From Thunnus maccoyii (lineage: Eukaryota > Chordata > Actinopteri > Scombriformes > Scombridae): a stretch of 64,000 nt of DNA. The position numbers and the translations under genes were made by a program. The stretch is taken from contig NC_056551.1 of assembly GCF_910596095.1 (NCBI RefSeq), forward strand, positions 5,195,001-5,259,000, written 5' to 3'. Below the pieces are notes generated by a model. It was given only the letters and a program-made list of their open reading frames with translations. It searched no databases and was not told where the DNA came from. Shown one piece after another: positions 12,801 to 26,205 of the stretch; the stretch's first letter is position 1, and each line of letters starts with the position of its first letter.

Positions 12801-15800
12801 TGCTCAGAGAGAAAAAGAAAATCATGTTGTAAACATGTTTACTTTTTAGGATTGTGGCAGTTTGTCTCAGAAAGAGGAATCCTGTAAGAGAGTATGCTGC
12901 AAATTGATATTACCGTCTTGAAAATTGTGTGTTTTGTGGCTCTGATAACTGTGTTTAGAAAGCGCCTGACATCCACTGCTCACATGTTTACTTACACCAG
13001 AAGTGAACTCTGCTTGGCAGCTGTTGAGCAAACACAGCAGCACTTACTTTGACGCACAAGCACGTAAATGAAGCCTGTCAGTTTGTAAGTTAATGTAGTT
13101 ATTCTAACTACATTCTCTGACAAAAAGGATCTGATGTTCACAATGTAGGTGTCTTTTTTCCTTTTTGTTCTTTTTTTATCTCATTCTCATTTTCACTCAG
13201 TGGTGGAAGAAGTATTTTAGATCCAATAGTTAAGTAGAAGTAGCAAAACCACAATATAAAAATAAAAATACTGCATTTAAAATTGTAAATTGTATACTTG
13301 GTTAATTGATTGTTGTTGATTAATTGTTTGGTCTATAAAATATCACATACAATAGTTCAAAACCGAAACATATTCAATTTACTATCATTTTAGACACATT
13401 TAAGCAGAAAATCTTTACATTTGAGTGGCTGGAACCAGCAAACTTTTGGCAATTTTGCTTGAAAAAAATACTCAAATATGATTTCAATAATTGTAATTGA
13501 TTGTCAAGATTGATGCAAATGAAATTTCTGTTGAATGAGATCATCATCTCAGTTTTATCTATCATGGCTTATTGTTACTGATGTAATAATAATTAGGGTT
13601 TTCCCTGGATTTTTTTGAGACAAAGGTGACAAAGGTTGGAGAACGTGTGTGCTGCAGTGTACACAGTTTGTGCGTGTACCTTAAGAGTGTCGTGTGCTTA
13701 AGTGAAAAAGTCACTATATGACAAATGAAAGTGTCCACAGGGATTTAAATTTTATACCAAGATGGAACAAAAAGACGAAAAATAAAGGTTTGTGACAAAT
13801 TATGGTGTTTATTTTGTAGGCTTTGGACGATATGCTAATCTCCTGGTTGAGTACTATCACGATACTTGGTGCGGATTTGATACAGAATCACTTCTTGATT
13901 CAAAAGCGATTCTTGATTGAATAAATAGAAAAGGGGGCACTATTTTCAGTCTCTTGCTCCAGTATACTGTATGCCAAACCATTCACTGGTATCATTCCAC
14001 TGAAATACAATATGAAACAGAATTGGCATATAAGATAAATAGTCCACAGCCTTTTTCTTTTAAAAAGTTAATTGCATTAATGAATGAATGAATGAATTTG
14101 ATAGCATCTTATAGTCTCCTGCCTGTATAATAACAAATTGAGCGGGAGACGGAGTGCTCCGCTGTGTTATTAACGTCATGGGTGCAGCCTCCCCTTCGCC
14201 CTTCACTCCCCTTCGTGTGAACGCGCACACACATCATGCTACAAGCTACTCAGATCTCCACTTATGTTTAAATATCTTTACTGGAAACAGTCTTATTATC
14301 TTTGGTTTACTGCAGGATAAATGAATAATGAAAGAATATTAAATCGGCAGGGAGATGGTTTTATGGGGGATTTTGTTTCACTAAACGAAATTCAAGATTC
14401 CTCTTAGGCTATATTAAACAATTCAAGGTGCGACTCAAACAAAATCTCTTTGCTGACTTGATCTGGACCTATTGGTCACTAGTGGCAACAGGGGACTGAG
14501 GAGGGAGTCATATTTTGTTGGGTTGCCTTTTACATTTACCAAAAATCTGACTCTCCTCGTATATTAAAAATGCAAGGTGTGACACACACCAAATTTACTC
14601 AATTGGCATATCTGGCCTTCTACTATGTGTGGATACAGTCATTTGTAACTAGTGGCAACAGGGGAGGGATTGGGGGGGAGTCGCTTTTTACGTCTAACAA
14701 ATTTTGATGACTGAGTCAGATTCTGTGGGAGAGTTGGATAATTCTACGAATTTTCTACGTGGAATTTTCAACAAAGGCAACAGCCAGTAATACAAAGATG
14801 GCCTACCTTTGAGTTAGACAGCGAAAACCCTGATAATGTATTTGCATCAAATAAGCAAACAGTGCATATAAGTTAAATAGATTGTATGTTTTGTATGTAA
14901 CGTAAAATCTGCAAAGTACTTAAATAAAGAACTCTGTCTCCTATCAGTTATATTTATACTACTAACTTGCTGCCCAGATTATGTTTTCTATCAACATAAT
15001 TAGGAGACATAACTACGAAACATACTTGGCAAGTCGAAAATATTGATATTGAAAGTCAGTGAAATGCTCACTGACAACGTACATTTCATTTGTTTTCCTA
15101 CAATTTCCATTCTTGCAATACAATATCTGATTGTAGCAACTAAAGCATCATTCATCTTTTTCATGGTTATGTTTGAGCACTCACAGAATCTGGTTAAGTC
15201 TAGGGAAAGATCATGGTCCACATTCATTTGAGAAGCGGTATACAGATAACCCAGCTGAATTAAATACTTGACCAATCAAGTTATTTCTTAAGTCACAGGT
15301 GGTGTTCTCACTGTTCCCCAGGTCAAGAATGAGTTTCAATGCTTCCATTTCGTCAGTTTGATATAACAATGTTGGAAATCCATTATGCCATAAATTAACC
15401 CTGCTCCTTGATTCACCCACATTGGTCTGATACAAACAGAGATACCGCATTTTAAACAGTATGTCAAACGGAACCATGAGAGTATTATGATTTGTAATGT
15501 TTACCCAAACGCAGACACAGACTTGAATTGAGATGAATGAAAAAGGACTTACTGCCAGGGAAGCGGGGAATGGGGGTGGATGGAGTGGCGATGAAGCAGG
15601 CTGAGGCAGAGGGCTGGAGGGGGGTGATGAATGAGGGAGAATGGTGAGGACTGGCAAAGGGGAGCAAGTGGTAGTGGGTTGGAGAGTGGGTGAGCAGGCA
15701 GGCAGGCAGATAGGCAGGTGAGTTGTGGCCCAGGAGTGCTGGAGAGAGAAATAGCACTTAGCGAGGTATCAACACTTGGAAATTATCACTATAATACAAG

Positions 15801-18800
15801 TGAGAAGCCCGAAGCGTTGGCTACCACTGAGATAGAAACAGCGATCTGGTGAAGAGTGGGTGAAGAGCTAGAGTAGATAAGCTGCAGGATGATAAGCTTG
15901 ATGGAAGACAGGTTTGTGCAATCAGCCAGGAACCAGGAGAGTCAGGTAAGGAGTACCACGCCCACGCCACATAGATGCAGACAGACAAACAGACCCTTAC
16001 GCCTCCTTGTAGGGAATTGTAAGGGAAACTAGAGGCACAGCCGTAGCTGTGACAGAGAGGAGTTTTATTGTCTCACGATCATAGACTATTTCATCAAATC
16101 ATCCCACTCTTACACTCTATGTCAAAATTGTACTTAACACAGTACTTGAGTACATCTGTTGTGCACCACTGCTCTCATTCTCTGAATTTGATCTTTATTC
16201 GGATTTTCAAGTTCAATAATGTATGATGAATGTACCCTCTGCACTTTCAGCACTCACAAACACAAAAAAATGTGCTAAATGAATATGAATATGGCAAAAC
16301 TATCTCTTTAACACATTTTCTCTATTACTCACACACGACTAACAAACCACCCACATGCCCTCATTTATCATGATAGAGTGAGCCAGAAAAATGCTCTGCA
16401 TAGCTGAGCGTCAAATTGATTTTTCTCTTAACGCTGAGCTAAGCACAGTTCCAAGGAGGAGTCGGGGGTCTGGTAAACAGGTTATTTTTAACCTGTAACT
16501 CCCCTTCCTTGAAGCACCCTAAGGAGGCCAGAGGTATTCATCATCTGCTCAAAGTGCTGCCTCTCAACTGTAAAGGAGCCATCTTGTCCTCACACTTCTC
16601 GGTACTCAGCCAGCCCGGGCTTGTGTTATTGTTCCTCCCTGAAATGTTGCCAGCGGACTGCTGCCGCTTTCCTCAGAAGCATTGATCAGAGAGCCTCCTG
16701 GTAATACAGTCAGCTGTGTTTACTTAACGGAATGCAAAAAAAAAAAAAACCCTCTCTCAGCTTTTTTGCTTAAAGGGCCAGTTCACCCACATTAAACAAA
16801 CATTTGCACTTAGCTCTGGCGGGATTGAGACTGCAAAGTTGCAAAGTTAATTTTAATTGAATTTTTGGACACATTTAAATTTGGTTTTAAAGAATTGTGT
16901 CCAAGATATGTACTGTGGTACATGTGCAGTTAAATAAACAACTTGTTCTCTGGTGAACAAACTATGAGGCAACCATATTTCAAAATTTCCTCTCACATAT
17001 CTTTGGCATTTCTCTGCTGCAATTCCATGTTACTGTTGGCGCTGATACCAATATATGTGTGATAAGTTAATATTGGCCAGTAACGTAGGGGGTGATTCAA
17101 ATTCTTGAGATATTAGTCCCGATTACTCTGGATAATCCTTCATACGTCACAATCAGCAGAAATACTTGCCATGAAAACTGATGATAGTGTGTTCTGTGGA
17201 TTACTTAGAGTAACTAAAACTTTATTTTGGAAAGAAATGAGTCTGGAGAGTTTTTTCAATGTGGGAGCACCACCAATAAAATTTATCAGATATCTTAAAA
17301 CCTGTGCTAATTAAATCAAAACTTTGTACGGATAGATACCACTAGACTAAGGTGAGGGTTTTTTGTTTGTTTGTTTGTTTTTATAATTTTTTTCTCGGCT
17401 AGACTAGCAGTTTCTAAAAGTTATTATCTTTTGGTGGCCTCTTACCTGCTTTCACTTTACGATTATCACCACAGTACCACAATGATTCATGTACGCGTTG
17501 CCTGCTTTCAGGGGGGTAAATATTATCTAATAGTAAATCACCTAGTCTGGCAACATTTCTTGGGCGTAAAATTTTCTGCCCCAGATCCAATTATTTTCGG
17601 TGTGCGGTGTCAAGCAATCAGGGACCAACTAGGAAAAGCCAAACATATTACACACATACTGGCATCAGGTGGAGAAAAGTACCCATGTGCCAGCATTCTG
17701 TGAGGTATGTGGGCCAGATGAAAGTGCCGAAAAAGTCGTATGTAAGCTGGATCTGGGCCACAGCAATTTTGCTATCTGGGTAACAACTGAAATTATACAC
17801 ACACACACACAACAATAACAAAAACATTTTTTCATTAAAATATGTATTTCACAATTGGAATTTCAGGTTCACACACCAGCACACATGAAAAGACAGAACA
17901 GAAATTGTTACACAGTTGCAAGTTGCAAGAGAGCTGTAGAAACATGCTTTGTGCATGCATGGTTTGAATTCATGCAGCCAGCAAAACAGGATCCAAGTGG
18001 TACTTTCTGTGCAAGTGAATTTCTTAGAACTGAGACACCGAATAGCTTCTTCCACTAGAGCTGTGGCAGTGAACTCTCTAGCTGCAGCCTTCGTTGAAAA
18101 GTAGTAAAATGACTTCCAGGAAAATTCTGGTATTTGCCTTGTGGCTGTGCTGCACACAGGACTTAGGTTACAGTTATTATCCCGTCCCTGAAGTGCAGCT
18201 CAGCCGTCCTCAAAGGCAAAGATTAGTTATAGAAGTTGCAACAATGAGATGAAAGCAAAACGGATATTTACAGTATCAAAAATAATTCAATCTTTTCTTC
18301 TCTCTCTCTGTTTCCCTACAGTCCCACACCTCACTGGCTGTGTGTCCACCAACATGGAGACTTTCCACTGCAGATGGAATGTCGGCACTTTCCAGAAACT
18401 CTCTGAGCCGGGAGATCTCCGTTTATTCTACCTTAACAAAAAGTGAGGGGAAAAGCTTTGTCATTACTGAGTGACAGAAATACAAAGTTTCTCTGTGCTT
18501 TCAAGTAAACCAAAGGTCACAGATGAAAAATAGCTTGTCATTGCCCAAGAGAAAGAGAAAAGAAGGATTCTATAGATTTTTTATTTTTTTAGCCTTGACT
18601 ATCCAGGCTTTTTAAAATAATGTTCATGAAAGAAAAGCATAATCATTATAACAGAAAAATAATGCTTGATATAAAGATGTAATACAAAAAGGTTTATCGT
18701 TTTTTGTTCGTTTTTTTAACTTAGATTTTATTTTCATATACACTTAAATTTATAAGATTACAAGATTCCTGAGACAAATTATCTCAGGAAAAAGCAAAAA

Positions 18801-21800
18801 GTGGGTTATATGTGAAATGAGTTTGTACATACTGTATGTGTCTGATAGGGAAAGAGGGGAAGGAAGAGGTTTAAGAGAATATAAGCTGCAGTCTCAAGTT
18901 TTTAAAACGTTTTAAACACCTTTGGTCAGCAACTTTTTTTATTCTCTCTTACTCAACTATGCTGATCAAGGTCGTCACTGCTTTTACAGCTCAAATGCAC
19001 ACATTGTGTCCAAGCCTTATCTGGCATATGGTGCACCTGCTCACTCTGTTGACAAGGCAAAAGTCCAGTTAAAGGGTTACACTTAGTTGCGATATTACTT
19101 TTAAAAAGCACAACTTAGGGTATATTAGTATTTCTCTTGTCAAATAGTTAACTTCTTTCACATATATTTATTAACTCCCACCAAAACTAACAATATCTCA
19201 GTCCACCCATCAGTGCTTTTCTGATTTGCCCACCCTGTCTGTCTGAGCCCCAGACTCATTTGGTCCTACTGAAGACATAAATCTTAAAAAACAAGTCACA
19301 AATATATAGTTTCATTTTTAAAAAAAGGCTCAGTAATTTCCTAAAACAACTGTTTTTTACAAACGTTACTCACACAGGAGTAAACATGGTGCATTTGTTG
19401 GTGACTGTTTTCAGCAGCGGATTAATACACATCAGGTGTTTTAATATTTATGGCAGCAGGACAGTGTGTGTGGGATCAACTCAGAATTAACTATAGTGAG
19501 TGTGTTTATGGTAATGAAGGAACAAATCAGCCAGTGCAACAGTGTGGCTCGTGATGTGTTTTTAATAGTTTTTGGACGACAATGGAGCTATATGGAATGG
19601 AGGAATTAGCTTTGGCTATACAGAAATACTTCTTAGTAGGACAAATTAATTATTGATTTTGGTCTTTTCATTCCTATTGATTTCTTTCACCCGCCTTTGG
19701 CCACAATTTCCACAAGGACACAAAAATGTCCATATCTAATCAGCAGATTACACTAAAATTAACCAATCATAATCAAGAGCACAATCATGCTCCCCAGGGG
19801 ATGAACCATCTCAATTATAGACACTCAATGATAGACCTGGGTAAAAAAACAAAAAAACAATTTTCTGATTAACTGCAATTATCAGGTAAATGATTCAAAA
19901 TCGATTCTTGAAATCCCAAGATTGGTCTTTGCATCTGTGCCTTCACTCAGTGACTATGTGGACATTATTTTCTAAATATTAAGTGTGCTTACTTTACTGT
20001 TATTTAAAATGGTACAGGTTTATTTTCTTTTATTGTCTAATTTGGTCCAGAATTGTACGACAAGGAAATGTCTTTACAATGTAGCTTATAATTTGCTTAC
20101 TTGTGTAATAAATAGAAATTCAAGTTCCCAGGATAAATTCTGAGAAGCGCTGTTATGCAATGGGGTTTATCTGATGTAATGTAATCTTCACAAATCAAAT
20201 GGGTTTTTTCTAAATTTAAATTTTTTTCAGCTTCATACACAAGATAATCTAATTGGCAGATTGCCATGAAATTTACAGAGCACATTCATCCCTCCCAGAG
20301 GACCACTTTTGATTTTAACAACTGCATAAGCTTTCCCTTAGCGCCACCTACAAGACAAGCTTTACACCTCAAGAGACTCATAAGGCTTTAAGAATAGCTG
20401 AAACATATGTTTTTTCTGTTTGACACATTTATATATCCTGTCATGATTTATAGCTTCAAACATCCTAAAATATTTAGAAACTGCTTTTAGCATTGTCATT
20501 GTATCATGTCACCTCCTTCCTCTCCTTCACGCAGTGTTTTAGACTACATGTTGTCTTCCCCCTCCTTGCAGACCCCCCCCTGCCTCTCCTAAAGAGTGGA
20601 GTGAGTGTCCTCACTACAGCACAGACAGGCCAAACGAGTGCTTCTTCAATGAAACCTACACATCCGTCTGGACATATTACAGTGTCCAGCTCCGCTCAAG
20701 GGATCAAGCCACCCTGTATGACGAGATCGTTTTCCTCCTCCAAGACATTGGTGAGTTTACCACCTCACTGCCAGCTGTCCCAGTTGTCATGATCCAGAAT
20801 AAAGAAGGTTTTCCCATTTTCCACTTGAAAACAAATCAAATGTGCCTTATTGCCTAACATCAGTATCCAGCTTCACTAATGCTCTTATGGCTGAATGGGA
20901 GCAAATGCTGGCAGCCAGGTTCCAAATGTTTGTGGGAGGCCTTAAAACGATATGAGGAACAGATTAATGCCTATGGCAACTTGAATCCAGCACGCGAATG
21001 GTGGACTCTGCCACTAACAATGAAAACTACTATATAGAGAGGTAATTACGGAATGTAGATACATTGAATGACTATTGCTGAGAATTGCTGACCATTAGTT
21101 GCATCAAAAACATGTTGGTGGTTTGAAGTCTTATACCTTTTGACAGACTAACTAATTTTGTCCAACTGAGGACCTCTTGACTCCAACAGTCCTCCATCAC
21201 CCACATACTATAGAAATAATCCATGAATCTGTGTGTGTAAACTGTTGCAATACACTGTCAGTAAAAAAATACTGATGTTCTTATTCAATAGCTGATGACT
21301 TAACAACTAAAAAAATGTATCTTCTGCAGTGCAACCGGATCCACCAGTCAGCCTGAACTGGACACTGCTGAATGCAAGTGTGACCAGCACGTTTTACGAC
21401 GTAATGCTGAGCTGGAAGCCACCTCAGTCTGCAGACGTGGCGATGGGATGGATGACGCTGCAGTATGAGGTCCAGTACCGAAGAGTTGACTCTGACCGCT
21501 GGGAAGTGGTAGGTGTTTATTTGTTTGTTTAAATCCTGTTTTATTTTTGTGCGCTAACAAACATCTTTAGGTATATATCACTTAATGCAGATTTTTATCT
21601 TATGTTTGTAAAATACATATATATGATTTACAGTACCAGTCAAAAGTTTGGAAACCGGTACTGTATATATGTCATTTTTTGTATTTATATATAACAGTAA
21701 ACAAAATCTCAGGTTTTCTGTTAATGTAAATTAATGTAAATATTCTATCAACAATAATGAGAATGAGAACGATATGAGAATGAAACGATATTTCTGTAAC

Positions 21801-24588
21801 CTCCATGCTATAGCACTTTGTTTGGAATTCGAATATTATTTTCTTCACCACAGGTCGACCTTGTGAAAAGCACAGAGTGCTCCCTGTATGGGCTTCAAAC
21901 TAATGTGGATCATGAGGTTCGGGTACGGTGCAAAATGCATGGTGGGAAAAAGTTTGGAGAATTCAGCGACTCTGTATTGGTCCACATCCACTCTAAAGGT
22001 AAACGCTCACTGCCGTGTTAACAGGCTGGAAGGGCAAAGTTGTTAGAAGTGCTCTTATCAAGGCTCTTCAGTTTGTATATGTGAATTTGTGTGTATTTCT
22101 TCTCCCAGTGTCGAGATTCCCTGTGGCGGCTTTGCTTATCTTCGGTGCCTTGTGTTTAGTGGCTATCCTGATGTTGGTTGTCATATCGCAGCAGGAAAAG
22201 TAAGTATTTAATAACCACCAAGGCTTCTTTGCAGGGCTGACAGGTTTTGAAAAGCTCAGAGAAATGATGAATTGCAATGTGCTGCTCGACCTTGAGAAAG
22301 TACAGTCTGTTATCAAGGGCGCCACTTCAAAGGTGTTAGAGAATAACACATTCTGTACATCTGCAGTGTTTATATTGAGGTCCAAAGTCAAGCTTTTCTC
22401 CAGTTTTGTTTTCATTGCTGCATCATGTAAAATGTAACATTTTTCCTTTTTCTCTTCATTAAGGTTGATGGTTATTCTTTTGCCTCCTGTTCCTGGACCT
22501 AAAATAAAAGGAATTGACCCTGAACTACTCAAGGTATCTATCAACACTTGATTATGCTTGACCTTGACTTGTCCTAAGTTACTAGCACAGTGGGTATTAA
22601 AGTGATACTTCACATGAAATGTAGAAGAGAAATGATTTTCAGGCCCACAGAAAACTTGTCCAGTGTAGCTTTTGACTTAAATTCAATTTGAAGTTGTTTT
22701 TTAACAACATTGGTCCCAAATGTCTAACTTAAAGAATCAGTTCACCTAAATAACCAAAAACATATATTCTCACTCCAAATTGAGGTCTGTGTATTATCTT
22801 GACTAAATGAGACTCATTAATTCTGTAAAGAGAAGCTGCGTTCAGGTTTTTCAAATGTGTAGATAATTTTATGATGCTTTGAGCTCCACACACTAAATTC
22901 TCTTAGACTCTGGTGTATTGAGGTTTTGGCTGACGTCTCAGTGGGCGATAATGCATAAGGATTTTGTGATATTTATGTCCTTGCCTATTTATTAAATTGT
23001 TTGGTTCTCAGTTTTTGTCGTGTTTGATTGTGTCTTTTGGTGTTTTTAATATGTATCTGTTTTTGAAGTGGATGTGTGGGGGTTGGGAGGCTTTGGGACT
23101 GGCAGGGCATGGGTATGTGTGTCTGTGTGGGCAGGATGGTGTATGTGTGTGGTTCTCTTTATACCACTAATTGGGGAAATATATTTTCTGTGCTTTGAGT
23201 GTGCTTACCATGAAGATTGTTACAGCTTATTTTTTTTGCTTTGGTAAGCTTTCCTAATGGTTACGACAAAATTTTACTCAGCAACATCTGAGATCTGGGA
23301 ACATGGCAGCATCACTACAATGAAGTCGAACAAAGCAACAGACACAAGCAATCAGATGATCATTCAGTTTGTAAACAAGCCAGCAGTTTATTCTGATTAT
23401 CTAAACCACTTATTTGGATGGAAAACTAAAAGTGTGCACAGATGAAATGTTGCTGATAATCCCTCACTGCACAGTAAAACTGTGCACAGAACTATGAAGA
23501 GTCAAGAGTCAGAACTAAGAGGGTCAAAGTTAAAGCAAGAAGTCAGTCCATAAACTGTGATTGAATGTTTTCAGCTGACAGTCATCTTCAAACAAGTTTG
23601 ACTAATCTTGGAGTTTGTTTACAACCTGACCTAACAGGTAGGTTGACTGCTTAGTGTGTCAACTGAGTGTATGAACTGTGTTTACTTTATCGCACAGAAA
23701 GGGAAGCTGAAGGAGTTGGTATCCATCCTGGGTGGCCCCCCTGATCTGAGGCCGGAGCTGTACAACAGCGACCCATGGGTGGAATTCATTGATCTGGACA
23801 TTGAGGAGCAGAATGACAGACTGACAGACCTGGACACGGACTGTCTCATGGACCGCTCCTTATCGTCCAACTGCTCTCCCCTCTCCATTGGCTTCAGAGA
23901 CGATGACTCGGGCCGCGCCAGCTGCTGCGACCCAGATCTACCCAGCGACCCGGAAGCGTCACCTTTCCATCCTCTCATCCGAAATGAAATCGTCAGTAAG
24001 GAACCATCAGGCCCAGCATCTTCTGAGCCAAACTCCCCGATCCAAAGCCCTACCACTGGGGAGTCTCCTTTAGTAGCCCCGGGCAGAGAGGTGTTGTACA
24101 CCCAGGTGAGCGAGGTGAGGTCATCTGGAAAGGTGCTGCTGTCACCTGAGGAACAGACTGAGGTGGAGAAAACCATTAACAAAGACACAGAGAAAGACAT
24201 CATAGAAGAGAAGGAGAAAGAAAAGATTCAGCTCCTGGTAGTGAATGCAGAACACGGAGGTTACACCTCAGAGCTCAACGCAGGGAAAATCAGCCCAGGG
24301 TTGTCCATAGGGGACATGGGAGAACCTTGTCAGACAGGAGGAAACTCAAGTCCTGTTCAGTCCCCGTCATCTGGGGACTACCAGAGGCCTTACCATGAAT
24401 CAGATAGCAACCCCATATCCCCTCTTCCTCCTGCTCCTGTCTACACTGTTGTAGAGGGTGTTGACAGGCAGAACAGCCTCTTACTGACACCAAACTCAGC
24501 ACCTGCCCCCCAGCTGATAATCCCAAAAACCATGCCAACACCAGACGGCTACCTGCCCCCTGACCTTTTGGGAAGCATCACACCGTAG
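9803..24588 (+). CDS. ghr: Growth hormone receptor, type 2 (8 coding exons, 584 aa)
   Basis: Class I cytokine receptor that binds growth hormone at the cell surface and signals through JAK2/STAT5. Coding exons: 9803-9881, 18322-18442, 20572-20750, 21330-21508, 21854-21998, 22109-22199, 22464-22533, 23698-24588; all introns are GT-AG and phases agree. Residues 1-20 form a signal peptide. The extracellular part has Cys pairs 33/43 and 79/90, unpaired-looking Cys195 and Cys212, and N-glycosylation sites (NET, NAS). FGEFS (220-224) is the WSxWS equivalent. The transmembrane helix is about 238-261. Box 1 (LLPPVPGPK) is 270-278. The ubiquitin-dependent endocytosis motif [11 protein letters not shown] is 313-323. 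Cytoplasmic tyrosines include YTQV, YTVV and YLPP. The third disulfide pair of tetrapod and type-1 fish GHR is absent (LLQDIVQPDPP context), which indicates teleost type 2. No counterpart of human exon 3 is present. ccdc152 follows 1.6 kb downstream on the same strand. Confidence 0.95.
11555..11840. repeat. Dispersed teleost repeat
   Basis: The stretch beginning 'cttaaaggagaaggttggca' and running through 'gtgtcaataagtgacagatt' resembles a common non-coding teleost interspersed repeat, from recollection. It has no coding capacity and lies inside ghr intron 2. Confidence 0.4.
13190..13310 (+). repeat. Fragment of a common teleost MITE, left end
   Basis: 'agtggtggaagaagtatttt' followed by 'agatccaatagttaagtaga' and 'agtagcaaaaccacaatata' matches the left end of a widespread teleost non-autonomous element as I remember it. 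A sequence typical of the opposite end of the same family lies near 16,120-16,172. Confidence 0.5.
14420..14700 (+). repeat. Two-copy degenerate tandem repeat
   Basis: Two diverged copies about 170 bp apart each contain 'actagtggcaacagggga' (about 14,477 and 14,648), preceded by related text ('caaggtgcgactcaaaca' and 'caaggtgtgacacacacc') and followed by a G-rich run. Non-coding, within ghr intron 2. Confidence 0.6.
16120..16172 (+). repeat. Fragment of a common teleost MITE, right end
   Basis: 'aaaattgtacttaacacagt' followed by 'acttgagtacatctgttgtg' and 'caccactg' resembles the right end of the element whose left end is at 13,190. Either one copy is split by about 2.8 kb of later insertion or these are two solo fragments. 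Confidence 0.4.
16374..16730. promoter_or_regulatory. Candidate intronic regulatory block in ghr intron 2
   Basis: A GC-richer, repeat-free interval inside an otherwise AT-rich intron. It contains a forkhead-like site (gtaaaca) and an interrupted palindrome 'acaggtta…taacctgt' at about 16,477-16,496 that resembles a spaced HNF1 half-site pair. No open frame with recognisable domains. Its role as enhancer or alternative promoter is inference only. Confidence 0.25.
18443..20571 (+). other. ghr: ghr intron 3
   Basis: Intron between coding exons 2 and 3 of ghr. A dispersed repeat occupies about 19,165-19,640. No coding segment is seen. Confidence 0.7.
19165..19640. repeat. Dispersed teleost repeat
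   Basis: Text such as 'gtctgtctgagccccagact', 'ggagtaaacatggtgcattt' and 'ggaggaattagctttggcta' is familiar from many copies in percomorph genomes (recollection, not a search). The segment is non-coding and sits in ghr intron 3. Confidence 0.45.
22534..23697 (+). other. ghr: ghr last intron
   Basis: Intron between the Box 1 exon and the long cytoplasmic exon. It contains a TG-rich stretch at about 23,060-23,160. No gene is seen. Confidence 0.75.
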
Positions 24589-25560
24589 ATCAGCGGTGAA
24601 AAGTGCAAAGTGTAAGACTATTTAATTGAAGGCAGAGATAAGCTTGGGAACAGTCTTTAAGATTGACTGTTGGCAAGGTTTAGTATTGAATGTCAGCTAA
24701 AATAGTTGGGGGTGGGGTGGGGGGAATCTGTGCCTGTCCTGCCACTACCTCTACCTCCTCTGACCTCCACTGCACTCTCTGACAAAGCTGTAAAGTCAAC
24801 ATGGTTTGAAGTGTGATTGAATAAACAAAAGAATGTGTTTTACTGCAGTTGTTTAAAGGGAACCGCTCAAAGGGAAATAAAACAATCTGGGCTTGGAAAT
24901 TGCCTCAATAATTCAACACTCTGATACCTAAATACCAAGTATTCAAAATAACTATCTTTGTTCAAGTTGCATTAATCATGTTTTGGCCACTGGGGGGCAG
25001 AATAACCCACAAACAAGCTGACAGACACAGCCCTAAAACATAAATGCCTTATAAAGCTGTTGCAAACAGTTGTCTGTTTACTCATCAAGCAGACAAAAAG
25101 CTACATGATCATTCATTTGGAGTCTTCTTTCTGTCCAATTGATGAATGTTAGTTCACTTTAACTGTCCATCATATCCTGACAAAAATATCCGGCTCTTTA
25201 GCTGCTAGATGCTCCACTTTTTTCACCAGCTAGTCCTTAATTTTGTCTCTCTACTATTTGGTGCTATGAACTAAAAGAAGCTAAGAAGCTCTGTAGAGCT
25301 GCAGAGTCAGTGATTATTTCCTGTGGTTTTATCTCTTGAGTAACACCTTTTACAGTAGAGGTAGTCATTTCATTAAGTGTTAATATAAAAATGTCTATTA
25401 ATGCATGCACTATTAATGTTTTTATTTTTTACTTAGTTTCTGGTCAACAGTGCATTTAATGCAAATTTAAAGTTTGTGGTACACGGTCAACAATATTGAA
25501 TTTGTACAGTTACTGCATTTTGACTGCAAGTGCTACAGTAGTTATAAATAAACAACTTTC
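24589..25560 (+). other. ghr: ghr 3' UTR with poly(A) signals
   Basis: Downstream of the TAG at 24,586-24,588. AATAAA signals occur at 24,820-24,825, at about 24,876 and in 'tataaataaac' near 25,545. Which is used cannot be decided from sequence. There is no gene between here and ccdc152. Confidence 0.5.
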
Positions 25561-25989
25561 CTACTTTTGCCATTGTCTATCTTGTTATTAATCTAAGCTA
25601 GTTAAGGTTTCCACATCACTGCTGCAGAGATGGCAGAATTTCTGTTTCTGTACAAAGAGGAATAGACCTGCTGTTATTCAGTCATTATATATTATATATA
25701 ATAATGTTATATATTTAATATGTTCATATTTATGAAACAGTTCCCTTTCAGGTTGTTATTATTGATGAACATACATACCAGTACATAAATTAACAACTAC
25801 ATTGCATTTTTTAAAATATTTAAATACTTCCTTTCTCTGAAATGTGGTGTAGAATTTTAGTGTAACAACAGGAAATACACCTGGAAATTGTACATAACTT
25901 ACACTTACATAGCATACTTAATATACTTATTATTCACTGCTGACGTAAATGTAATCGATTAACGATACTTCGAACCTGTAATGAATAAT

Positions 25990-26205
25990 ACATTTATTTC
26001 TCTGTGCACGAGCGCAGCCGTTTTCGAGCGCGTGCGGTAAAATAAAGTAGCTTTGGACCTCCTCATTTCTTAACAGCAGCTAGCAGCAAGGCTTAATATC
26101 GGACAATTACGTTAGGTTATATTTAATGGTTGCTGGTATAGCTTGAATGAAACTGAACTGTAAAACGGTATTTTTACATTTTACTGTAGCAGTTTGTTCT
26201 TGAAG
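25990..26205 (+). promoter_or_regulatory. ccdc152: Probable ccdc152 promoter and 5' UTR
   Basis: A short CpG-containing stretch ('cgagcgcgtgcggtaaaata' at about 26,023) stands out in AT-rich DNA directly upstream of the first ccdc152 ATG at 26,206. The transcription start is not determinable. Confidence 0.35.

Larger units (their letters stand above)
9882..18321 (+). other. ghr: ghr intron 2 (8.4 kb), repeat-rich
   Basis: Large intron between the signal-peptide exon and the first extracellular exon. It contains dispersed repeats at about 11,555-11,840 and 13,190-13,300, a degenerate two-copy repeat at 14,420-14,700, a repeat end at about 16,120-16,172 and a GC-richer block at 16,374-16,730. 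No intronic gene is supported. Confidence 0.7.

Noticed and set aside
15211-15757. Minus-strand Pro/Ser/His-rich open frames
   Set aside because: They are produced by a G-rich simple-sequence stretch on the plus strand. There is no domain, and the location is intronic to ghr.
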